Shown in pieces: positions 10,416 through 19,660 of a DNA stretch of 64,000 bases. Within the stretch, counting starts at the first letter, position 1; each line of letters starts with the position of its first letter. The stretch is taken from positions 62,001 through 126,000 of the forward strand of contig SVRK01000004.1 of NCBI GenBank assembly GCA_015064855.1, in the 5' to 3' direction. The notes beneath the pieces were generated by a model. That model was given only the letters and a program-made list of their open reading frames with translations. It had not been told where the DNA came from and searched no databases. Origin of the DNA: Oscillospiraceae bacterium (GTDB taxonomy: Bacteria > Bacillota > Clostridia > Oscillospirales > CAG-272). Both the position numbers and the translations under genes were made by a program.

Positions 10416-10509
10416 TAACTTTTTTGCGATTTTATATAATTTTGCTATTGATTTTAGATAGTTTGCATGTTATAATTTTAATAGAAACAAAGAAGGGAAA
10501 TTATGTGCG

Positions 10510-11283
10510 GTGCAAATCATTTCGTTTGCCAATCAAAAAGGCGGTGTTGGGAAAACTACCTCCGCCCTAAACTCTGCAACAGCGCTCGGAGTTCTTGACA
10601 AGCGCGTATTATTGCTCGACCTTGATCCGCAAGCCAACTCCACAAGTGCGTTAGGGATTTCCAAAAACTCTGTAAAATTTTCAATTTACGACGTTTTTTC
10701 AGGCAAATCAGACATTACTGAGGCAATAATAAAAACCAAATTCAAGAACCTTTGGATTGTTCCATCAAATATGTCCTTTGCAAGCGTAGAAGCAGAACTA
10801 GCGTCGCAAAGCGGAAGAGAGTCGTTTTTAAAGAACATATTATTTAAATTAAAGGAAGAAAACCTATTTGACTACGTTATTATTGACTGTCCCCCTTCTC
10901 TAGGCATGATAACAATCAACGCACTGGTCGCAAGCAGCGGCTTGATCATTCCAACGCAATGCGAATATTTCGCACTAGAGGGCTTAACGCAGCTAATGAT
11001 GAGCGTTAAACAAATCAAAAGCAGATACAATCCCAATTTAAACATAACAGGAATTCTAATAACAATGTTCACTCCTCGTTTCAAGCTATCACAAGAGGTG
11101 TTAAACGAGTTGGAAAAATATTATTTCGACATTATTTTCAACCAAAAAGTTTCTCGTAGCGTAGTGATAAGTGAGGCATCTAGCTTTGCAGAGCCTCTCT
11201 ACTACTACTCAAAATATTCAAAATCGAGTCTTGAATACACGAAGGTAGCAAAGGAAATCATAGAAAGAACAGAAGGATTTTAA
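10510..11283 (+). CDS. parA: Chromosome partitioning ATPase Soj/ParA
   Basis: FANQKGGVGKTTSALN deviant Walker A; next to parB and parS. Confidence 0.92.
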   Translation: MQIISFANQKGGVGKTTSALNSATALGVLDKRVLLLDLDPQANSTSALGISKNSVKFSIYDVFSGKSDITEAIIKTKFKNLWIVPSNMSFASVEAELASQSGRESFLKNILFKLKEENLFDYVIIDCPPSLGMITINALVASSGLIIPTQCEYFALEGLTQLMMSVKQIKSRYNPNLNITGILITMFTPRFKLSQEVLNELEKYYFDIIFNQKVSRSVVISEASSFAEPLYYYSKYSKSSLEYTKVAKEIIERTEGF

Positions 11284-11305
11284 AATAACATAAGGAGATT
11301 TATAA

Positions 11306-12190
11306 ATGAAAAAAGGACTAGGACGCGGACTTGATTCAATTTTCGCAGACAATTACATAGAGGTTGCTTCAAAGGAAGAAGGCATCCAAACATTAAGAAT
11401 ATCGCAAATCGAGCCAAAAGCCGACCAACCAAGAAAGCATTTTGATGAGGAAGCACTAATTGAATTATCAGACTCAATTAAAAACCACGGCTTGCTCCAA
11501 CCAATAATCGTTAGAGAAAGCGGAGAGAAGGATTATTATCAAATTATTGCCGGCGAACGTAGATGGCGTGCCTCAAAGCTAGCAGGTCTTACAGAAATCC
11601 CCGCAATCGTTATGCAAGCAGACGCTTTGCAAGCGGCAGAGATTGCTATCATAGAAAATATTCAACGTCAAGACCTCAACGCTTATGAAGAAGCCGCAGC
11701 ATACAGCTCACTTATGGAGCAATACGATTTAACGCAAGAAGAAGTAGCCGAAAAGGTGGGCAAATCTCGCTCTGCCGTTGCAAACGCTATGCGTTTGCTC
11801 GACTTGCCAGAGGATGTGCTTGAAATGTTAAAGACAGGAGACATCTCCGCAGGCCACGCTCGTGCTCTTCTCGGCTTGAAAAACAAAGATATTATTGTCG
11901 ACACCGCTGAACAAATCCTCGTTCGTTCTCTATCCGTTCGTGATACCGAGGCTTTAGTAAAGAAATTAAACAAGGATTTCGAAAAGGGTGACGAGCAAGC
12001 GCCTGTTCAACCTGATGAAATCAAGGTAGACTACATAAAGGACCTTGAGAAAAAAGCCATGCACATAACCGGCAAGCGCGTTAAAATTAAAACAAGCGGC
12101 AAGGTTTCAACCGTTGAAATTGATTTCTATGGCAACGACGACCTCGAGGATATACTAATCAAGCTTTGTGGAAAAGGCATTATTGAATAA
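11306..12190 (+). CDS. parB: Chromosome partitioning protein ParB/Spo0J
   Basis: MKKGLGRGLDSIF N-terminus; GERRWRASKLAG; ENIQRQDLNAYEEA; SAGHARALLGL. Confidence 0.93.
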   Translation: MKKGLGRGLDSIFADNYIEVASKEEGIQTLRISQIEPKADQPRKHFDEEALIELSDSIKNHGLLQPIIVRESGEKDYYQIIAGERRWRASKLAGLTEIPAIVMQADALQAAEIAIIENIQRQDLNAYEEAAAYSSLMEQYDLTQEEVAEKVGKSRSAVANAMRLLDLPEDVLEMLKTGDISAGHARALLGLKNKDIIVDTAEQILVRSLSVRDTEALVKKLNKDFEKGDEQAPVQPDEIKVDYIKDLEKKAMHITGKRVKIKTSGKVSTVEIDFYGNDDLEDILIKLCGKGIIE

Positions 12191-12202
12191 ACAGGTGGCA
12201 AA

Positions 12203-12700
12203 ATGAATCTATTTTTATTCGCTTCCGAATCCGCCGAGTTTGCTGAAATTATGCCAATCAATTTTGTTGTTTGGGCTATCTGCATCGGCGTGAATCTTGG
12301 ATATATCGCAACCTTCATTTCCAAAAACGCAACAGGCATTATCGTTAGAAAGCTTCTTGCAAGCGCCACAAGTGAAGACACCGCCAAAACCCTTGCAGAG
12401 CTTGGATATCAAAGGGTCTCTTTTAGCCACAAGGTTATGTTAAAGGACGGCAGTAGCTTACGCAATGTAGTATACGTCGTAGGAGGTCAAATACCTCTTG
12501 CCGAGAACTCGGAGGGGGCAATGGTACCAGATTGGGAAAGTGCTCGCTTTTACATACCTGAAAGCCAAAACAAGCGTGCAACTGTTATGTATGGAAAAAA
12601 GCAGAATTGGATATTTTTACCAATTTTTACAATTTTATCCATAGCCTTAAGCGCTCTAATGGCTTGGCTTATGCCAATGCTTATGGGAGCCATATTATAG
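12203..12700 (+). CDS. Membrane protein of unknown function in the parAB operon
   Basis: Hydrophobic N- and C-terminal segments; 12 bp after parB. Confidence 0.65.
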   Translation: MNLFLFASESAEFAEIMPINFVVWAICIGVNLGYIATFISKNATGIIVRKLLASATSEDTAKTLAELGYQRVSFSHKVMLKDGSSLRNVVYVVGGQIPLAENSEGAMVPDWESARFYIPESQNKRATVMYGKKQNWIFLPIFTILSIALSALMAWLMPMLMGAIL

Positions 12701-12716
12701 CCCACAAATGCAATAT

Positions 12717-13164
12717 AAAAAAAGAAGTCCATCTTTAGCGTGATACTCTTAACGGAGTATCACGCTAACTCTATTCGCCTTCGGCGAGTTCTATTGCTAC
12801 GCAGTGATATTCGGCTTACGCCGAGTGATATTTGCTGCGCAAGTTTAGGGCGAATAGAATATCACTGAAGCCGCAAGGCTTCAATATCACTGTCGCTGTG
12901 CGACAATTTCACTCTTTGCGTCAGCAAAGAATATCACTTTATAACAGCAGAAAAAGAGATAACATTTCGACGAACACGATTTGTTATCTCTTTCTGCTTG
13001 TGTAGGGGTTCCCCGAAGCGAAGTATGAGCTTTGGGGTTCACGTATAATGGGTTTGGGCTTAGCCCCTAATGCGTTTGACCAGTCAAATGCGATGCTCGC
13101 ACTTAGCGGTGTTGTTCAAATTCTCCGCTAAGAATATCACCCTTTTTGACGGACTTCTTTTTCT
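12717..13164. repeat. Structured dispersed repeat family 1, copy A
   Basis: Same architecture as 18851-19288 and 36111-36552; outer stem AAAAAGAAGTCC/GGACTTCTTTTT; shared blocks TTAACGGAG, AGAAAAAGAGATAACATTTCG, GTAGGGGTTCCCC, GCGATGCTCGCACTTAG. Confidence 0.9.
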
Positions 13165-13341
13165 TTATTCTTTTGTTATAACGGGCTTTCCGTTTTCATC
13201 AAGCAAAACCGTTAAGCCTCCGGAATAGCCACTTTGCGCATACAGGTAATTAACTCCCGTTTCTTTATCTACAAAAATTGTTAGGGAAGGTGACATTCCT
13301 TGCCTATATACCTTTTCAAATCTTTTTTCTTTATCAGACAT
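13165..13341 (-). CDS. Small DUF6440-like protein (58 aa)
   Basis: Reverse-strand MSDKEKRFEKVYRQGMSPSLTIFVDKETGVNYLYAQSGYSGGLTVLLDENGKPVITKE; RBS gaggag; below the ORF-track length cutoff. Confidence 0.8.
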   Translation of the reverse strand: MSDKEKRFEKVYRQGMSPSLTIFVDKETGVNYLYAQSGYSGGLTVLLDENGKPVITKE

Positions 13342-13708
13342 ATCTTTTCACTCCTCTCAATATGCAGTTACAAATTCAAGACCCGTTTTTGGGCGCATTT
13401 TGCGGCCTTTTTGGCGTTTTCTTGGACAAACAGAGCCTTTACAAGTCATTTTGTTGTCGTCGAAAATTCGCCGATTATAGGCGTCGTGTGCAATTAAGTA
13501 ACACAGATTGCATATTTTCAATCATTTTTCATATAAAAAGTAGAATCATACAAAGGTGGCGCCTACGACGCTTTTGGGGAAGCTCTTTGCAAGTTAAGTA
13601 TATCACACGCATATTGCTTTGTCAAGGGAAGCCAAATTGCATCTTTTCTTGTTGACAAAGCCTCTAATTTATGATAAAATTAACTAAATATTATTTTCAG
13701 GAGCCAAA

Positions 13709-14971
13709 ATGAAAAGAAAAATTATTTTATTTTTAACTCTTATTACTACGGCATTTTTCTTATTTGTGCTTTCGTCGAGCGCAGATAATATTTATGCCGA
13801 CTACACTAAGCCCGGCGTTAACGGAGAAAGTCCTCTTTTTTCTTTCCTCGGCTACACCACTAGTGAAGACGGAAGCATCGCTGTTGGCTACAAAATAGAC
13901 CACAATGCGATTGAAAACTATAAAAGCGCAACCGGCAACGATATAAAAATTGGAGTCGTTGTCACCTTGAAGGATTTTGTTGACGGCACAAAGCCTCTTG
14001 ACGAAAGTGGAGCCCCAACAGGTGAAAACAAGGATAAAATACTTGTTGCCAACTTTAATGAATGCTATGACAGAGCTTTTGCAACCGTTTACGGTGTTTC
14101 GGAAAAGATGCTTGATTCGCATCTTATCATGAGTCTTTTTGTTGTTGATAACGAGGGGGTTAAGTACGTTGGTGACGAAACCACCGACGCAGGTCCTCAA
14201 TCTATTTCAATGAACGACGCAATACAAGGCTTGCCTGCCACTCCGGCAGTGCCACCTATTACCGAGGTTGAGATTAACGGAATAACCTATTCAATCAACG
14301 GTGTGACAGAGCAGTCATGGGATAGATTAAGACAGCAAAACGCTTCAAACGCGGATTATAACACGGGTAGTAGTCTAGGCACTATAAAGCTATACGCTGC
14401 ATTGGCAATAGCAAATGGCATCGCAGTAGGCGGTGATTCATTGGTTGATATGCCTGTAGCTGCTGACTTTATGTCGCATTACCTAGGAAAAACCGGTTCG
14501 GAGTACAAAATAGACGTTGCACAGTTTATGTCTGACGACTCAGGAGCTTTAGCCGCAAGGAACAAGGCGATAAACAACGCCTTGCGCGCATCCGAGCAGT
14601 TAGCTCAAAAGAACAAGAGCTTAACAATCGGTCAGCTTACCGAGGGACACCCAATGCAGTGGGAGCTAGCAACGGACAACTGGAAATACGCAATAGGCTC
14701 ATACTTCGACGACGTTGACGTGATTAATCTAACGGTTACCGAGGTTAACGGAGTTAAAACCTATTCAGCCGACATCAAATACATTGTAACCGACTTTTAC
14801 AACTGGGATACCAATGACTATAACAAGTTCAAGGACTTAATCTCACCCCACGATTTGCACGAGCTTCACAAGGCGGGCAAGGCAAAGGAATTTATGAGCT
14901 ACGGTGAAATCGTTTACTCAATCACCTGGACAGAAGGTCAAACAGTTGACCAAATTGAAGGACTAAAATAA
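13709..14971 (+). CDS. Secreted protein of unknown function
   Basis: Signal peptide MKRKIILFLTLITTAFFLFVLSSSADN; 420 aa; followed by a strong terminator. Confidence 0.65.
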   Translation: MKRKIILFLTLITTAFFLFVLSSSADNIYADYTKPGVNGESPLFSFLGYTTSEDGSIAVGYKIDHNAIENYKSATGNDIKIGVVVTLKDFVDGTKPLDESGAPTGENKDKILVANFNECYDRAFATVYGVSEKMLDSHLIMSLFVVDNEGVKYVGDETTDAGPQSISMNDAIQGLPATPAVPPITEVEINGITYSINGVTEQSWDRLRQQNASNADYNTGSSLGTIKLYAALAIANGIAVGGDSLVDMPVAADFMSHYLGKTGSEYKIDVAQFMSDDSGALAARNKAINNALRASEQLAQKNKSLTIGQLTEGHPMQWELATDNWKYAIGSYFDDVDVINLTVTEVNGVKTYSADIKYIVTDFYNWDTNDYNKFKDLISPHDLHELHKAGKAKEFMSYGEIVYSITWTEGQTVDQIEGLK

Positions 14972-14972
14972 C

Positions 14973-15000
14973 AAAAACCCGACACCGTGTCGGGTTTTTT
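14973..15000 (+). terminator. Rho-independent terminator
   Basis: aaaaaCCCGACACcgtGTCGGGtttttt. Confidence 0.9.
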
Positions 15001-15096
15001 GATCGTTATGCGAAACAAATCACAGAAAAGCAACGTTTGTTGTCAATCCTGTTTTGAGTGTCAAGAAGCAAGCTTTTCAAGACACACTGCAACCAA

Positions 15097-15158
15097 AAAG
15101 AAGGGCCTCCTTTCGAGGAAGGGAGGTGTCAGCATTGCTGACGGAGGGATTGTTCCAC
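15097..15158 (-). repeat. Left flank of the DUF559 element (inverted CAATCCCTCCGTC...CACCTCCC repeat)
   Basis: Reverse reading caatccctccgtcagcaatgctgacacctccc matches 41276, 48917, 50960 and 52230 repeats except in the hairpin stem. Confidence 0.75.
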
Positions 15159-15518
15159 AAGTTCATCTATTCTATTACAAACGCCCTCGAATTTGTTTGT
15201 AATATCAAGGTTTGTAAAGCGAACAATAGTTACCCCGAAGTTCTTTTCAAGATATTCTGTTCTTCTTGTATCTTTCTCATATTCTTCATCAAAATAATGC
15301 TGTATGCCATCTATTTCCAGCACAAGCTTTGCTTTTGCACAATAAAAATCAACAATGTAATTTCCTAGTGTTTTTTGCCTCATAAACCTAATAGGATAAT
15401 CCTTCAAAAAGTCATACCACAAATGTTTTTCTTCGGGTGTCATATTTTTTCTCAGTGTTTTAGCGAGAGAGACGTTTGCTTTATTATGCTTAAATTCCAT
15501 ATACAATCCCCCCTCCAC
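15129..15518 (-). CDS. DUF559 (Vsr/PDDEXK-like) endonuclease-related protein
   Basis: LRKNMTPEEKHLWYDFLKDYPIRFMRQKTLGNYIVDFYCAKAKLVLEIDG is a classic DUF559 core. Confidence 0.88.
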   Translation of the reverse strand: MEGGLYMEFKHNKANVSLAKTLRKNMTPEEKHLWYDFLKDYPIRFMRQKTLGNYIVDFYCAKAKLVLEIDGIQHYFDEEYEKDTRRTEYLEKNFGVTIVRFTNLDITNKFEGVCNRIDELVEQSLRQQC

Positions 15519-15556
15519 CTTGTGGCTCTCCCCCCTTACTCTAAAGGGGGCCTTTT
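15504..15556 (+). repeat. Right flank of the DUF559 element
   Basis: caatcccccctccaccttgtggctctccccccttactctaaagggggcc; opposite orientation to the left flank. Confidence 0.65.
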
Positions 15557-15739
15557 ACTTCTTATTTCATAGTTAAATAAAGCTCTGTTTCTTTCTCGGT
15601 GCAAGAAACTATAATTTTAGAAACACCAAATTCTTTTCTTTTTTATTAATTTTTCTATACCTTTCATTTCAACTCTCATTTTTCGCTATGTACGTTAAGC
15701 TTTTCGGCGAGGATGAACGCAGAAAACGATGTATGTCGT

Positions 15740-16486
15740 TCAAATTTCAAGCTCAAAAAACAACCCATAGTGGTCAGTTGGATACTTGCCGTCTATTGTT
15801 TCGTCGATTATTTTTAGGCTTATAGGCTTAATTTTGTCGTTTATAAAGCAATAGTCGATATGCTCGTCGTTTACCCTGCCGTAGCCGTGATAGGTTGTTC
15901 TTCTATCGTTTGCGGTTACTGCGTTTACGTCGGTAAAGTGCTTTACAATCTCCTCGTATCCTTTACTTGTCGGGCGCATATTAAAGTCACCTGTTACAAA
16001 GGTTGGATTGCTTGAAATTTTGCTTGCATACTCGGAAATCAGCTTTGAGCTGGCAACCTGACCGTTATCACCGAATCCATAGTGTGTGTTCATATGGGTG
16101 AACACCTTGCCACTTTCTATATGCTTTAAAATTACATACTGACACATACGCCAACAGTTATATAGCTCATCCCAACCGCGAGATTCAACCTCGGGAGTGT
16201 CGGATAGCCAAAAGTATCCGGTATCTAAAAGCTCGAATTTGCCTTTTTTCCAAAGGATAGGCGCTGCCTCTAGCTCATTTTTAGAACGATATTTCATAAA
16301 CATCTCATATTCGGGATAGAATTTTTCAATCTCAGCCTCCCAAGGAACTGTAAACTCCTGAAAGCCGATAATGTCAGCGTCATATTTCTTTGTAATTTCT
16401 GCAAGTCTTGGCGCACGCTCGGAAATTGAGTTTCCGTCCTTGTCGTCACAGCATCTAATATTAAAGCTAATTGCCTTTAGTATCAT
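15740..16486 (-). CDS. Endonuclease/exonuclease/phosphatase family protein
   Basis: SFNIRCCDDKDGNS, DIIGFQE, NTHYGFGDNGQVASS, TGDFNMRPTS, YPTDHYGLFFEL motifs. Confidence 0.9.
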   Translation of the reverse strand: MILKAISFNIRCCDDKDGNSISERAPRLAEITKKYDADIIGFQEFTVPWEAEIEKFYPEYEMFMKYRSKNELEAAPILWKKGKFELLDTGYFWLSDTPEVESRGWDELYNCWRMCQYVILKHIESGKVFTHMNTHYGFGDNGQVASSKLISEYASKISSNPTFVTGDFNMRPTSKGYEEIVKHFTDVNAVTANDRRTTYHGYGRVNDEHIDYCFINDKIKPISLKIIDETIDGKYPTDHYGLFFELEI

Positions 16487-16572
16487 TTGTTTTCTCCTTA
16501 AGTGGTTTATATATTAATTTTATCACATCGTTTAGCGTTTGGCAAGGGGATTTACAGCTTCCATTTTTCCTC

Positions 16573-17166
16573 TTATATATTAATCACTAAATCACATCTG
16601 TTTTTTATATTGGTTTTTTCAAAATAGTTATCTTCCATTGGAATCCAAGCCTCAAAAAAGCGTGAAGCAAGACTTGGATTGCGATTTAAAATCCGCTTTT
16701 TTTGCTCGTTTTTATTTATATTTAAAAACACAGAAAAATCATAATACCCAGCAAGTGCCATATGCATAGAATATGCGCCCTCGATAATTACTATTTTTTG
16801 GGGAGCAATTACTGTTGTTTCTTTAAATTTTTCTGTTTTACAGTCAAACGCGCGATAGCTTATTTCTTTTTCTTGAGTCAAAGGGAGAAGCACCTCGCCT
16901 TCAAATCGTTCCCACGATACGTTTCCACCGACCTCTGAAAGTCGCTTTTTTGTACGCATATCGGGTGTTAAAAAGAAGTCGTCCATATGTAAAACGGTAG
17001 CGTCATAAATTTTTTCCAAGCTTTTTGAAAGCGTTGTTTTTCCACTTGCGCTACCGCCATCAATAGCTATAATCAATCTTTTTTTGCCGCGATACGTGTC
17101 TATTTTTTCTAAAATCGGCAAAAAAATCGCATTTTCTTCTTCAAAGCTTTTTCTAAATTCAGTCAT
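16573..17166 (-). CDS. Uridine kinase-like P-loop kinase
   Basis: IAIDGGSASGKTTLS Walker A; VLHMDDFF; VIIEGAYSMH. Confidence 0.85.
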   Translation of the reverse strand: MTEFRKSFEEENAIFLPILEKIDTYRGKKRLIIAIDGGSASGKTTLSKSLEKIYDATVLHMDDFFLTPDMRTKKRLSEVGGNVSWERFEGEVLLPLTQEKEISYRAFDCKTEKFKETTVIAPQKIVIIEGAYSMHMALAGYYDFSVFLNINKNEQKKRILNRNPSLASRFFEAWIPMEDNYFEKTNIKNRCDLVINI

Positions 17167-17698
17167 TTAATCTTAATCCTTTTTGGCTTTTTAATACCAT
17201 AACTAAAATCGGAACGAAAACAATTTGAATTACAATTCCGGGGATAGCACCGGTGAGCGAGCTGGCAATAAACATACTAAACGAATATGGTTTTCCCCCT
17301 ATTCCCATAGAGATAGCCATTGATATTCCAAAAACTATTCTGCCGACGAGCATGGAAATTAAAAGAGAAACGTATATAAATGGCTTTTTCTTTGGCAAAA
17401 GCTTATAGGTAAGTCCGGAAAATGCGCCATAGGAGGCAAGCTCAAGCGCCATGCAAATTGCCATAGTCGGAAAGACAGGCGCGCCTATGGTAAGTGAGCG
17501 CAAAAGTGGTGCGACAAAGCCGACGGAAAGCCCCCATTGCCAACCGCACAAAAAGCCACAAAGCAAAACCGGAATGTGCATTAGCAAAAGCATAGAGCCG
17601 AGCTGTGGGCTTGAAAGCGTCAAAAAGGGAAGAGTATATGCAAGCGCCAAGCAAAGCGCTGAAATTATAAGTCTTAAAATACTGTTATGGCTTTTCAT
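17159..17698 (-). CDS. ECF transporter substrate-binding (S) component
   Basis: Hydrophobic, five to six TM segments; LALAYTLPFLTLSSPQLGSMLLLMHIPVLLCGFLCGWQWGLSVGF typical of S components. Confidence 0.8.
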   Translation of the reverse strand: MKSHNSILRLIISALCLALAYTLPFLTLSSPQLGSMLLLMHIPVLLCGFLCGWQWGLSVGFVAPLLRSLTIGAPVFPTMAICMALELASYGAFSGLTYKLLPKKKPFIYVSLLISMLVGRIVFGISMAISMGIGGKPYSFSMFIASSLTGAIPGIVIQIVFVPILVMVLKSQKGLRLND

Positions 17699-17816
17699 AT
17701 TATCCCCCTTTTTTTATATATTTTATTTTATCACTAATATAGAGAAAATTCAAGAAAATTTGCGTTTTGAAAGCAAAAAGGGAGGCAAAAGCCTCCCTTA
17801 TGATATTCTCATCATC

Positions 17817-18090
17817 TGCATCAAAGCACAAGCTCCACATTTGCGCTTTCAGGCAATATCAGGCAAGGCGAACCTCGCGAACCCCCAAAACTCACTTCAT
17901 TCGTTTCGGGGAACCCCTACGCAGATGACGGACTAAGGCTATTTTTGCGATAGTCGAGGTCGTATGCGAGGAGCAACGAATGGGGTCCTCAAGCCGAAGT
18001 ATGAGGCTTGGGGTTCCGAGCAAAGCATGATGAAGCATCAAAGCAGAAGCTCCACATTTGCGCTTTCAGGCAATATCAGGCAAGGCGCAC
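17817..18090. repeat. Two direct copies of an orphan gene 3' tail (reverse-strand ...CLILPESANVEL(V/L)L*)
   Basis: GCATCAAAGCA(C/G)AAGCTCCACATTTGCGCTTTCAGGCAATATCAGGCAAGGCG at 17818-17868 and again at 18035-18086. Confidence 0.8.
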
Positions 18091-18164
18091 CGCACAGTGA
18101 GGGCGATAGCGTACCTCTTGTACGCTGAGGTCTCAATGCAGGAGCAACACTGCATGATGAAGCA

Positions 18165-18785
18165 TCAAAGCGCAAAATACACTTTGAGCCACTCGCGCTT
18201 AATATACTCATGTCCCATAGCCGTTGGGTGAACGCCGTCACCAAGCCAATAGCTATTTGGCGCTTGCTTTGATAGCTCGTCAAAGCCGTTTTGAAGCTCG
18301 ATAAACGGCAGGCTATATTTTTCTGCGATTTTCTTTGCCATCTCGGCACGCTTTTTGGTTTCCACTTTAAAATATTCCCAATTTGCTTCAGTGGAGCAAG
18401 CCTCTAAAACAAACGGCTCTAAAATCATAATTTTAATATTTGGAAGCGCTTCCTTTATTTCTTCAATAAGCATTGAGTATATCTTATAAAACTTGTCTGC
18501 ATCGACTCCGTTCGGACTGTCGCTTAATTCATGCCATACGTCGTTTACACCGATTAAAATGCTCATAACATCAGGCTTGTAGTTGATAATATCGCGCTTT
18601 ATTCTTGCATATAGGTCAACAATGCGATTTCCGCTTATACCTTTATTAATAAAAACGTGCTCGTTTGGTTCTTTAAAGCCAAGCTCAGCCGACACAAGAT
18701 GCGCGTAGCCTCTGCCGAGTACCCCGTCGTTGTTATAATCTCTGCCAGCATCGGTTATTGAATCGCCTTGAAATAAAATTCTCAT
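18165..18785 (-). CDS. SGNH/GDSL hydrolase family protein
   Basis: FQGDSITDAGRDYNN, NKGISGNRIVDL, IGVNDVWHE, DGVHPTAMGHE blocks. Confidence 0.93.
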   Translation of the reverse strand: MRILFQGDSITDAGRDYNNDGVLGRGYAHLVSAELGFKEPNEHVFINKGISGNRIVDLYARIKRDIINYKPDVMSILIGVNDVWHELSDSPNGVDADKFYKIYSMLIEEIKEALPNIKIMILEPFVLEACSTEANWEYFKVETKKRAEMAKKIAEKYSLPFIELQNGFDELSKQAPNSYWLGDGVHPTAMGHEYIKREWLKVYFAL

Positions 18786-18850
18786 AATGTACCTCTTTTA
18801 TAAATTCGTTAGATAAATTATAGCACAAAACAGAAGTGCTTGCAATATAA

Positions 18851-19288
18851 AAAGGGAACAAGTTTAGCGTGTTATCCTTAACGGAGAACACGCAGTCAAA
18901 TCCGTCTTCGACGGGTGAAATCCACTTGCAGTGGATGAAATCGCTTTCGCGATGAAATCCTGCTTCGCAGGGTTATATATAGACGGATTTGATTTCATCC
19001 AAGGCTTGTCCTTGGATTTCATCTGAACGAAGTGAAGATTTCATCGTTGCCGCGCAACGATTTCATTAAACCGACAGAAAAAGAGATAACATTTCGGCTA
19101 TAAGCTGATTTGTTATCTCTTTCTGCTTGTGTAGGGGTTCCCCGAAGCGAAGTATGAGCTTTAGGTGTTCACGTATAATGGGTTTGGGCTTAGCTCATAA
19201 AGTATTTGACTAGTTAAATGCGATGCTCGCACTTAGCGGTATTTTTCAAATTCTCCGCTAAGAACATCACCCTTTTCTTGTTCCCTTT
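18851..19288. repeat. Structured dispersed repeat family 1, copy B
   Basis: Outer stem AAAGGGAACAAG/CTTGTTCCCTTT; internal GATGAAATC and GATTTCATC spacer series; shared 3' module. Confidence 0.92.
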
Positions 19289-19291
19289 GTT

Positions 19292-19660
19292 TTATAGTAA
19301 GTAATATGGTAGGTCGTCGCCGAGAGAGAAGTGCTCAAACTCTTGCTTTTTGGCCTTTGCTTCGCTCTTTTTTATAACCTTTTCCGCTGTTTTTACAGGG
19401 GAAAGGTCGGGCTCCTTTTCCATGCTCTTTTTTGGAGCGGTTTTCTTTGGAGCTGCTTTTTTTGTAGCTGTCTTTTTCTCTTTAACAGGAGCTACCTCAA
19501 CCACAGGAGCTTCTTCAACTGCTGGCGGTGTTAAGGTTTCTGTTACAGCCTTCACCTTTTCTTCAGCCACTGTGCTGTTTTCCATATCAGGCGCTTTTGT
19601 TTGAACGTTTGAGTAGCCACTGTTTGACACTCTTTTTAATGCGTTTTTACCTATTGGCAT
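19292..19660 (-). CDS. Small disordered K/A/P-rich protein, candidate BMC positioning partner (McdB-like)
   Basis: MPIGKNALKRVSNSGYSNVQTKAPDMENS... KKTATKKAAPKKTAPKK ...FEHFSLGDDLPYYLL; overlaps the parA-type gene end. Confidence 0.6.
   Translation of the reverse strand: MPIGKNALKRVSNSGYSNVQTKAPDMENSTVAEEKVKAVTETLTPPAVEEAPVVEVAPVKEKKTATKKAAPKKTAPKKSMEKEPDLSPVKTAEKVIKKSEAKAKKQEFEHFSLGDDLPYYLL

Noticed and set aside
9107-10509. Chromosomal origin oriC
   Set aside because: parS sites and parAB are present but I saw no DnaA-box cluster and no dnaA/dnaN/rpmH neighbours.
12717-13164. CRISPR-like array from repeated hairpins in the family-1 element
   Set aside because: Repeats are short, of mixed orientation (complementary left and right), with irregular spacing and no cas genes; this is a structured repeat, not CRISPR.
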